Assembly: GCF_022229015.1 (NCBI RefSeq)
Contig: NZ_JAKKFF010000467.1
Coordinates: 1-59,307 of the forward strand
DNA length: 59,307 nucleotides
DNA from: Micromonospora foliorum
GTDB lineage: Bacteria; Actinomycetota; Actinomycetes; Mycobacteriales; Micromonosporaceae
Direction of reading: 5' to 3'
Of this stretch, positions 52,921 to 59,307 are shown in pieces; the first letter of the stretch is position 1, and each line of letters starts with the position of its first letter. A program made the position numbers and the translations under genes. The notes beneath the pieces were generated by a model. It saw only the letters and a program-made list of their open reading frames with translations. It did not search any database and was not told the DNA's origin.

Positions 52921-54422
52921 CCCGGAGCCTGGCCGTCCGGCAGGACGTCACCCTCACCCCGGATCCACGCCGCGTCATCGTCAAGCTCTTCGTGCCGGGT
53001 GAGGATGCCGCAGTGGTACGGACCCGCGCGCAGGCGCTCATCGACCGGGTCGCGCGCCTCGACGACGAGGAGACCGCCCGGCTGCTGCGGGACACCCTGG
53101 ACCGGTTCGGTGCCCGACACCGCGACCTGGCCGGCACCTTCCACCACCACTACGACCTGGTCCGGCACCGCGCCGCGCGGGCCCGGGACCTCTCGCCGAA
53201 CAGCCGGCTGCTGGTCGGCGCCTACTTCAGCCACGAGTACGCCGTCGAGGCCGCCGCCCTGTGCAACCCGTCGATGGTGACCCACCCGGACCAGACCGAT
53301 CTCGGCCCCGGGCAGCTGCGCGTCGCGGTCAGCCTGCGCCAGGTCGGGGAGGGCCACGTGTCCTCCATCGGGTTCGCCAGCGCGATCGTCGGACCGGGGA
53401 AACAGCTCACGATCGCCGATCGGACCGGGCCGTTGGCCGTCGGGCAGCGGACGGGCGTACGGCACCGCCGGGACCTGCTCGTTGCCGGCCTGGCCGAGGA
53501 GGACTGCGACAACGAGGTCGCGGCCACGGTGCTTGACGCGTTGCCCGAGTGGTACGACGAGGCCGCCTTCGAGCGGGTGCTCGGCAACCTGCCACCCGAT
53601 CTGCTCTCGCGTAGCACCGGGCTGGGGACCGTGGAACAACTGCGTCGTACCAACGCCGGTAGTTACGCCACCGCCTTCCCCGCCGACACGGTCCTGCACC
53701 AACGGGTGCTGTGGCCGGCCACCCCGGCGGAGAGCAACGGCATGGAGGACGCGCGGTTCGTTCGTTTCGTCGATGAGTCCGGGCCGGTGTACCGGGCCAC
53801 CTACACCGCCTACGACGGCCGGAACATCGCCACCCGCGCACTGGCCAGCGACGACCTGCGCCGGTTCGAGATGACCCCGATGCGCGGGCCGGGCGCCCGA
53901 AACAAGGGGCTCGCGTTGTTTCCGCGTACCGTCGGCGGCCGGCACCTGGCCCTGTGCCGTGCCGACGGCGAGACCATCGGCCTGACCGCCCTGGACGGCG
54001 AGAACCGCTGGCAGGCCCCGACCCCGTTGCACGCGCCGGGCGAGAGTTGGGAGTTGATTCAGGTCGGCAACTGCGGATCACCGATCGAGACCGACGTCGG
54101 CTGGCTCGTGCTCACCCACGGTGTCGGGCCGATGCGTCGCTATGCGATCGGTGCGCTCCTGCTCGACCTGCGCACACCCGAGCGGGTCGTCGCCCACCTG
54201 CCCGGTGCGCTTCTCGCACCCGACGAGAACGACCGGGACGGGTACGTACCGAACGTCGTCTACTCCTGCGGTGCGCTCCTGCACGACGGTGAGCTGTGGG
54301 TGCCGTACGGGGCGAGCGACGCGCGGGTGGGATTCGCCACTGTGCCGCTGTCCGCGCTCCTGAGCGCGATGGTCGAGGCCCCACCATCGGGCAATCGGGA
54401 CGAAAGAGCGCCGACGGTTTGA
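52917..54422 (+). CDS. GH130-family glycoside phosphorylase (beta-mannoside type)
   Basis: 501 aa from GTG 52917. Five-bladed propeller core with the GH130 motif NGMEDARFVRF (its Asp is the family's proton donor), followed by RATYTAYDGR, RNKGLALFPR, and WELIQVGNCGSPIETDVGWL then VLTHGVG, and VVYSCGALLHDGELWVPYG near the end. The first 150 residues are an extra N-terminal domain. GH130 enzymes cleave or build beta-1,2- or beta-1,4-mannosides using phosphate. No signal peptide, so it acts in the cytoplasm. It closes the cluster; the exact linkage is not deducible. Confidence 0.9.
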   Translation: MTRSLAVRQDVTLTPDPRRVIVKLFVPGEDAAVVRTRAQALIDRVARLDDEETARLLRDTLDRFGARHRDLAGTFHHHYDLVRHRAARARDLSPNSRLLVGAYFSHEYAVEAAALCNPSMVTHPDQTDLGPGQLRVAVSLRQVGEGHVSSIGFASAIVGPGKQLTIADRTGPLAVGQRTGVRHRRDLLVAGLAEEDCDNEVAATVLDALPEWYDEAAFERVLGNLPPDLLSRSTGLGTVEQLRRTNAGSYATAFPADTVLHQRVLWPATPAESNGMEDARFVRFVDESGPVYRATYTAYDGRNIATRALASDDLRRFEMTPMRGPGARNKGLALFPRTVGGRHLALCRADGETIGLTALDGENRWQAPTPLHAPGESWELIQVGNCGSPIETDVGWLVLTHGVGPMRRYAIGALLLDLRTPERVVAHLPGALLAPDENDRDGYVPNVVYSCGALLHDGELWVPYGASDARVGFATVPLSALLSAMVEAPPSGNRDERAPTV

Positions 54423-54546
54423 CGAGCACGACGCGCGCTGGCAAGGAGACGACTCGGCATACGCCAGGTGCGCGACGGGCGAGGTAGCCTCACGCTCGCA
54501 CTACGTGCTCCTGCATGCGGGGAGGAGCTGCAGGGGGAGGTGGAGC

Positions 54547-55764
54547 ATGGCGGACGTCGGCGAGGTGGTGCGTTGGTTGCAGCTCAACGCGCCCCGGGGC
54601 GGCCCGGACGAGGTGTCGCAGCTGGTCGCCCGGGCGGCGCCCGCGATCGACGCCAGCGAGATCGTGATCTACCTGGCCGACTACAGGCAGACCCTGCTCG
54701 TGCCACTGCTCGGCGCGGGTCTCGACCGGGACCAGCTGCCGATCGAGACGACGCTCGCCGGTCGGGCCTTCACCACCCTCGACATCCAGCGCGCGCCCGA
54801 CAACCCGGACCGGGTCTGGGTGCCGCTGCTGCTCGGATGTGAGCGGATGGGCGTACTGGAGATTGTCTCGCCGGCCGCCGCCGACCAGAAGATGGACGGT
54901 CCGGCCTGGGAGGTGGCGGTCAACATCGCCCAGATCCTGGTCAACCGCCGGCTCTACGGTGACGTGGTCGAGCGGATGCGGCGGCGGATGCCGATGCAGG
55001 TGGCGGCCGAGATCGTGTGGGGCCTGCTCCCGCCGCTGACCTTCGCCACCGACGATCTGGTGGTCACCGCCATCCTCGAACCGTGCTACGACGTCGGCGG
55101 CGACATCTTCGACTACGCGTTGAACGATGACGTGCTCAGCGTCGGGCTCTTCGACACCTGTGGGCACGGCATCAAGGCCAGCACCCTGGCCTCGCTGGTC
55201 GTCAGCGCGTACCGCAACGCCCGTCGGTGCGGCCTCGACCTGGTCGACACGGCGATCAGCATCGACCGGTGGGTGCGATCCGAGCACCCGAACTTCTTCG
55301 CGACCGGCTTGCTGATCGAGTTGGACCGTCGGACCGGGCGCCTCAGCATCATCAACGCGGGGCATCCCGGTGCGATGTTGCTGCGCGACGGCAAGGCCGT
55401 TCGGGAGCTGCCGGGGCCGACCATGTTGCCGCTCGGCCTGGGTCACCTGTCCCCGCACCGACCGCGGGTGCACGAGGAGAATCTGCACCCGGGCGACCGC
55501 ATCCTCGCCTACACCGACGGCATCACCGACGCGCGTAGCGCGGAGGGGGAGCAGTTCGGGCTGGACCGGCTCGTCGACTTCGTCAACCGCGCTCTCAACG
55601 ACGGGTTGCCCAGCCCAGAGACGATGCGTCGTCTGGTCCACGCGGTCGTCGGGTACCAGGACGACCAGCTCGAGGACGACGCGACGGCCCTCTTCGTGGA
55701 GTGGCGGCCACCGCACCTGCCGCTCGCGCACCTCCGCGACCTCGCCGCCGGCACCGGCCCCTAA
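54547..55764 (+). CDS. GAF-SpoIIE-type PP2C serine phosphatase
   Basis: 405 aa from ATG 54547, preceded by GGGGGAGG. The N-terminal 160 residues resemble a GAF sensor domain (EIVIYLADYRQTLLVPLLGA, VWVPLLLGCERMGVLEIVSP). The C-terminal SpoIIE/PP2C domain has the metal-binding motifs YDVGGDIFDYAL, GLFDTCGHGIKASTLASL, INAGHPGAMLLRDGK, AYTDGITDARS and DDATALFVEW. Such phosphatases (RsbU type) dephosphorylate anti-anti-sigma factors and so release SigB/F-type sigma factors. One of these is encoded 1.2 kb downstream, but no RsbV/RsbW is in the window. Confidence 0.93.
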   Translation: MADVGEVVRWLQLNAPRGGPDEVSQLVARAAPAIDASEIVIYLADYRQTLLVPLLGAGLDRDQLPIETTLAGRAFTTLDIQRAPDNPDRVWVPLLLGCERMGVLEIVSPAAADQKMDGPAWEVAVNIAQILVNRRLYGDVVERMRRRMPMQVAAEIVWGLLPPLTFATDDLVVTAILEPCYDVGGDIFDYALNDDVLSVGLFDTCGHGIKASTLASLVVSAYRNARRCGLDLVDTAISIDRWVRSEHPNFFATGLLIELDRRTGRLSIINAGHPGAMLLRDGKAVRELPGPTMLPLGLGHLSPHRPRVHEENLHPGDRILAYTDGITDARSAEGEQFGLDRLVDFVNRALNDGLPSPETMRRLVHAVVGYQDDQLEDDATALFVEWRPPHLPLAHLRDLAAGTGP

Positions 55765-55811
55765 TCGCGCGCCCGCCGCGTCGCCGAGCCGCGAACCCCG
55801 CAGTGGGATTT

Positions 55812-55826
55812 TGCACTCGCAGTGCA
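55812..55826. promoter_or_regulatory. Operator-like palindrome TGCACTCGCAGTGCA
   Basis: Perfect 6-3-6 inverted repeat, 37 nt before the ATG of the DUF2855 gene and within its likely promoter. The symmetry is that of TetR-family operators. No TetR gene is adjacent, so the regulator is encoded elsewhere. Confidence 0.6.
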
Positions 55827-55862
55827 CTTGTCTCCGATTGCGGGGCTGTCTAGCGTCACCTC

Positions 55863-56930
55863 ATGGCTGACTCATGGACCTTCGCCGTGGCGCGTGACGA
55901 CCTCGGGCAGACCACGCTCGTCGATGGCTCCACCCCCGCCGTGGCCGAGGGCGAGGCGCTGCTGCGCGTGGACCGCGTCGGTCTCACCGCCAACAACGTG
56001 ACCTACGCGGTGCTCGGCGACTCGATGCGCTACTGGCGGTTCTTTCCGCCGGCGGCGCAGGGGCTCGGGCCGCAGTGGGGCCTCCCGCCGCTCTGGGGCT
56101 TCGCCGAGGTGGTCGCCTCGGCGGTGGCCGGGGTCGAGGTGGGGCAACGGATCTACGGTTACCTCCCGCCCGCCGGTCACCTCGTGGTGCGGCCGGACCG
56201 GGTGGACGCGTCCGGGTTCCGGGAGGCGAGCCCGCACCGGGCCGAGCTGCCGTCGCCGTACAACGCGTACCGGTCGACCAGCGGCGACCCGGCGTACCAG
56301 CGTGACCAGGAGGATCTGCTGATCCTGTTCCGGCCGCTGTTCTTCACCTCGTTCATGCTGGCCGACCAGGTCGTCGACAACGACTTCCACGGTGCCGAGG
56401 CGCTGCTCGTGTCGTCGGCGTCGAGCAAGACCGCGTACGCCGCCGCGTTCGAGCTGCACGGGCGCGGGCCGCGCCTGGTCGGTCTCACCTCACCCGGCAA
56501 CCTGGCGTTCACCCGGTCGCTCGGCTGCTACGACGAGGTCGTCGCGTACGACGACATCGACGCCCTCGACGTGGTCCCGACCGTCTACCTCGACCTGTCC
56601 GGCGCGCCCGCGACCCGTGCCGCCCTGCGTCGGCGCCTCGGGGACCGGCTCGTCCGGGACGTCGCGGTCGGGCTCACCAACCAGACGCCGAACGCCGACG
56701 CCGCCGAGGAGGTGTTCTTCGCGCCGGTGCAGATGCGCAAGCGCAGCCACGACTGGGGCCGCGACGGGCTCGACCAGCGGTTCACCGAGGCCTGGCAACG
56801 CTTCGCCGCCGTCGTGAGCGGGTGGCTGGACGTCCGGGTGGGTGCCGGCCCGGCGGCGCTGCAACACGCGTGGCTCGACGTTCTCGCCGGTCGTACGCCG
56901 CCACGGGTGGGCCACGTCATCCAACTCTGA
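55863..56930 (+). CDS. DUF2855 family protein
   Basis: 355 aa. Matches the DUF2855 pattern: an N-terminal part like a medium-chain dehydrogenase (LTANNVTYAVLGDSMRYWRF, GLPPLWGFAEVVAS), then FFTSFMLADQVVDND and EALLVSSASSKTAYAAAF, with the C-terminal DLSGAPATRAAL. It looks like a Rossmann-type oxidoreductase relative without known activity. A palindrome suggests control by a TetR regulator encoded elsewhere. It converges on the sigma factor gene at a 6-nt gap. Confidence 0.87.
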   Translation: MADSWTFAVARDDLGQTTLVDGSTPAVAEGEALLRVDRVGLTANNVTYAVLGDSMRYWRFFPPAAQGLGPQWGLPPLWGFAEVVASAVAGVEVGQRIYGYLPPAGHLVVRPDRVDASGFREASPHRAELPSPYNAYRSTSGDPAYQRDQEDLLILFRPLFFTSFMLADQVVDNDFHGAEALLVSSASSKTAYAAAFELHGRGPRLVGLTSPGNLAFTRSLGCYDEVVAYDDIDALDVVPTVYLDLSGAPATRAALRRRLGDRLVRDVAVGLTNQTPNADAAEEVFFAPVQMRKRSHDWGRDGLDQRFTEAWQRFAAVVSGWLDVRVGAGPAALQHAWLDVLAGRTPPRVGHVIQL

Positions 56931-56936
56931 CCGGGC

Positions 56937-57743
56937 TCAGGCGGCGATGTCCTCGCTGAGCTGGAGGCGCAACGCGGCCAGCGAGCGGGTGATCAGCCGG
57001 GACACGTGCATCTGCGAGACGCCGATCCGGTCGGCGATCTGGGCCTGGGTCAGGTTGCCGTGGAAGCGCAGGCTCAGGATCTGCCGCTCACGTGCCGGAA
57101 GCGTGGCGAGGGCCGGGCCGAGGGCGACGCGGATCTCGACCAGATCGAACGACCGGTCGTCGTCGCCGAGGGTGTCCCCGAGTTCCCGGCTGCCGTCGGC
57201 CCCGGTCGGGGTGGACAGCGACGTGGCCCGGTAGGCGCGCGCTCCCTCCAGCCCCTCCAGGACGGTCTCCTCGGTCACGTCGAGGTGGGACGCGATGTCG
57301 GCGACGGTCGGCGAGCGGCCGAGGGTCTGGGTCAGGGCGCTGTTCGCCGCGCTGATCGACAGACGCAGCTCCTGGAGGCGGCGGGGCACGCGCACCGCCC
57401 AGGTGCGGTCCCGGAAGTACCGCTTGATCTCGCCGATGATGGTGGGAATGGCGTACCCGCTGAAGTCGACACCTCGGCTGTGGTCGAAGTTGTCCACGGC
57501 CTTGATGAGCCCGACGAACGCGGTCTGGGCCAGGTCGTCGTCGGGTGCGCCGCGTCCGCCGTAGCGGCGCGCCAGGTGCCGCGCGAGCGGCAGCCACGCC
57601 TCGATGGCGCGGTCCCGCACGGCTGGGCGGCGGGGGTCGTCCGCCGGTGTCGCCGCCAGGGCGGCGAGGAGGTCTTCCGGGCTCTGGTCGCTGCCGCGCT
57701 GCTCGGTGCGGGTGCTGATCGCGTTGTCGACGATGGTGGCCAT
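56937..57743 (-). CDS. RNA polymerase sigma factor, SigB/SigF/SigG type
   Basis: 268 aa from ATG 57743 with AAGGA upstream; the frame extends 25 codons further without start signals. Sigma-70 regions are all present: region 2 with DDLAQTAFVGLIKAVDNFD and FSGYAIPTIIGEIKRYFRDR, region 3 with RVPRRLQELRLSISAANSAL, and region 4 with LPARERQILSLRFHGNLTQA then QIADRIGVSQMHVSRLI. This is the group 3 family used for stress and development. Activity is normally held by an RsbW-type anti-sigma factor; none is adjacent, so regulation is likely in trans, with the nearby SpoIIE phosphatase a candidate. Confidence 0.93.
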   Translation of the reverse strand: MATIVDNAISTRTEQRGSDQSPEDLLAALAATPADDPRRPAVRDRAIEAWLPLARHLARRYGGRGAPDDDLAQTAFVGLIKAVDNFDHSRGVDFSGYAIPTIIGEIKRYFRDRTWAVRVPRRLQELRLSISAANSALTQTLGRSPTVADIASHLDVTEETVLEGLEGARAYRATSLSTPTGADGSRELGDTLGDDDRSFDLVEIRVALGPALATLPARERQILSLRFHGNLTQAQIADRIGVSQMHVSRLITRSLAALRLQLSEDIAA

Positions 57744-57975
57744 GTGGGTGGTCCTTCCCGCAGGCCCGTCGATCGAGTCGACCGGAAGGTCTCCGAACCG
57801 GCTACCGCCGGGGCGCACGTACGGGCGAAGGTGCGCTGTCGCAAGGCCACGATCACGGGCCTCGCCACCGCGTCATGTCGTTCACTTGATGACCCGGACA
57901 CTACCCGAAAGACCGACTAATTTCTAGCCGAAAGTATGAGACCAGGCGTTTCGGCGAAGAGTCAGCGCGCTGGGA

Positions 57976-58161
57976 TCAGCCGCGCTGGTCCGAGGCGTCG
58001 ACAGCGCTCGGGGCCGGCTGGGCCGGCGTCACCGCGAACGGGTGGCGCAGTTGCCGCATGGCCTCCTCGCTGCTGTCGAAGGTCACCGCGGGCCCGTCCA
58101 GCCCGTCGCCGTTCGACGTGGCGAGGAACAGGGCAGGTCGAGCGTTGTCGTTCGATGTCAT
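57976..58161 (-). CDS. 61-aa hypothetical protein
   Basis: ATG 58161 with AGGA 8 nt upstream. The sequence MTSNDNARPALFLATSNGDG, LDGPAVTFDSSEEAMRQLRH, then PFAVTPAQPAPSAVDASDQR is soluble, small and acidic, with no motif recognised. It is in the same direction as the sigma gene, 232 nt upstream of it, and could be independently transcribed. Supported mainly by the ribosome site and ordered, non-repetitive composition. Confidence 0.5.
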   Translation of the reverse strand: MTSNDNARPALFLATSNGDGLDGPAVTFDSSEEAMRQLRHPFAVTPAQPAPSAVDASDQRG

Positions 58162-58482
58162 GCAGGGATCCTGTCTCTACGAGAGGGGTGCGTCTGGGGC
58201 CTCGGCAACGTCGGCCGTGCGACCTGGTGACGCTTCGGCGCACACGCTGGCGCCCGAATGCTGGTGTCCTGTGCACGGGCGAGCACCCGGCGACACCGAC
58301 ACCCCGCACCATACCCGGCGTCGCCACCTTGTATGCGCCGCCGACGGACCCGCGTCGCTTGTGGCGAACCGGCCACCCGGGAATTCTGTAATCCCACCCG
58401 CTGCCGCGAGTCTCCGATCTTGAGGGCGGTCAGCGCACCCAGCGTGGGCGCCGCGCGGATGAGCACACGAGGAGTGAGACCC
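58162..58482. other. 321-nt divergent region upstream of ECF sigma gene
   Basis: No gene or clear operator was found. A GAGGAG at about 58470 is the ribosome site of the ECF sigma gene. Promoters of both flanking genes should lie here; no SigB-like GTTT/GGGTA pair was convincing. Confidence 0.35.
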
Positions 58483-59307
58483 ATGTCGTCAGCCGGTCGA
58501 GCACTGCCCGATGTCGGGTTGGTCGTCGCGGCCAGGCAGGGCGACCAGCGCGCTCTCGACGACGTCGTCGCGGCCTCGCTCCCGCTGGTCTACAACATCG
58601 TCGGGCGCGCGCTGCGCGGGCACGCCGACGTCGACGACGTGGTCCAGGAGACGTTGGTACGGGTGATCCGGTACCTGCCCGCGCTCAACGACCCGGCGGC
58701 ATACCGGTCCTGGCTGGTGGCGATCACCATCCGCCAGGTGCGCGACTGGGAGACGCGCCGCCGCGTGGCGCTCAACCGCGACGCCGGGCTCGACGCGATC
58801 CACAACGTGCCCGACCCCGCCTCCGACTTCGCGGGCATGACAATCCTCCGGCTCGGCCTCACCGACCAGCGACGGGAGGTCGCCGAGGCCACCCGCTGGC
58901 TCGACCCGGACGACCAGGAACTGCTGTCGCTGTGGTGGCTGGAGGAGACCGGCGAGATCACCCGGAACGAGGTCGCCGACGCGCTCGGGTTGTCGCCCGG
59001 GCACGTCGCGGTGCGGATCCACCGGATGAAGGAGCAGATCCAGAGCGCCCGCGGCGTCGTACGCGCGCTCCGCGCCCGCCCCGGCTGCCCGGACCTGGGC
59101 GCCGTGACCGCCGAGTGGGACGGCACTCCCAGCTCGCTGTGGCGCAAGCGACTGGCTCGGCACGTCCGTGACTGCGCGTTCTGCGGACGGCTGGGAACGA
59201 CGCTGCTGCCGATCGACCGGTTGCTCGCCGGCCTGCCGCTGCTGCCGCTGCCGGCGGGTCTCGGCGCCCACCTGCCGAACGCGGCCGGTGCCGGGGCCGC
59301 CGCGCAG
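58483..59307 (+). CDS. ECF-type sigma factor with C-terminal zinc-motif extension (partial)
   Basis: The frame is open from ATG 58483 to the end of the window (275 codons), so the gene runs off the right edge. GAGGAG is 9 nt upstream; an earlier ATG (58459) lacks a site. Region 2: DDVVQETLVRVIRYLPALND and AYRSWLVAITIRQVRDWETR. Region 4: LDPDDQELLSLWWLEETGEI then EVADALGLSPGHVAVRIHRM. After the sigma fold comes an extension with RHVRDCAFCGRL (His-x3-Cys-x2-Cys), the same motif as anti-sigma ZAS domains, then a hydrophobic, alanine-rich stretch. An ECF factor carrying its own inhibitory domain is inferred. Confidence 0.88.
   Translation, partial: MSSAGRALPDVGLVVAARQGDQRALDDVVAASLPLVYNIVGRALRGHADVDDVVQETLVRVIRYLPALNDPAAYRSWLVAITIRQVRDWETRRRVALNRDAGLDAIHNVPDPASDFAGMTILRLGLTDQRREVAEATRWLDPDDQELLSLWWLEETGEITRNEVADALGLSPGHVAVRIHRMKEQIQSARGVVRALRARPGCPDLGAVTAEWDGTPSSLWRKRLARHVRDCAFCGRLGTTLLPIDRLLAGLPLLPLPAGLGAHLPNAAGAGAAAQ

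Overview
The window is high-GC DNA with frequent GTG (and one TTG) starts and many GTGA/ATGA stop-start overlaps. It carries actinobacterial hallmarks: a DUF222/13E12-type HNH protein, a SigB/SigF-type sigma factor, a SpoIIE phosphatase and a kdpFABC-DE locus preceded by a very small ORF. The best guess is Micromonospora or another Micromonosporaceae. This is an inference from gene content, not from a marker gene.

Layout. (1) 1-5674: a leftward fatty-acid/acyl-CoA operon (acyl-CoA dehydrogenase, thiolase, bifunctional hydratase/dehydrogenase, start of a CaiB/BaiF CoA-transferase) with a divergent TetR regulator. (2) 5715-8265: a small membrane protein, a MarR remnant, a zinc-finger membrane protein and a UPF0020-like methyltransferase. 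(3) 8344-16846: a perfect 25-bp inverted repeat, then the Kdp potassium pump: a 27-aa ORF, kdpF, kdpA, kdpB, a kdpC with an insertion, a hairpin, and the kdpD/kdpE two-component system. (4) 16950-21969: a secreted FAD oxidoreductase with a golvesin-like C-terminus, an SDR, a dienelactone hydrolase and a yellow/MRJP-type propeller protein.

(5) 22070-35595 is the most coherent block and looks like a complete alpha-galactoside utilisation island. A leftward operon encodes an SDR (candidate galactose 1-dehydrogenase), a GntR/FCD regulator, galactonate dehydratase, a mutarotase-like protein, a KDPG/KDPGal aldolase, a PfkB (KDG) kinase and an SMP-30 lactonase: the oxidative De Ley-Doudoroff route. 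The divergent arm encodes a Tat lipoprotein binding protein, two ABC permeases (the second with an apparent 1-nt deletion), a cytoplasmic GH36 alpha-galactosidase and a secreted GH27 alpha-galactosidase. The divergent promoter holds two AT-rich palindromes.

(6) 35709-43478: a LuxR-type AAA/TPR protein without a DNA-binding domain, a large secreted subtilase, a decayed kinase-like gene and a DUF222-HNH protein. (7) 43934-49023: an HxlR regulator divergent from a DHA2-type MFS exporter with an inverted repeat between them; a TetR regulator and a quinone-oxidoreductase-like gene that share a 26-bp operator; LtrA. (8) 49444-54422: a carbohydrate cluster: a 57-aa protein, a GT4 glycosyltransferase, a second glycosyltransferase, an alpha/alpha-barrel-like protein and a GH130 phosphorylase. 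(9) 54547-59307: SpoIIE phosphatase, DUF2855 protein, SigB/F-type sigma factor, a 61-aa protein and an ECF sigma factor fused to a zinc-binding segment that runs off the window.

No tRNA, rRNA, CRISPR array, insertion sequence or prophage was recognised.
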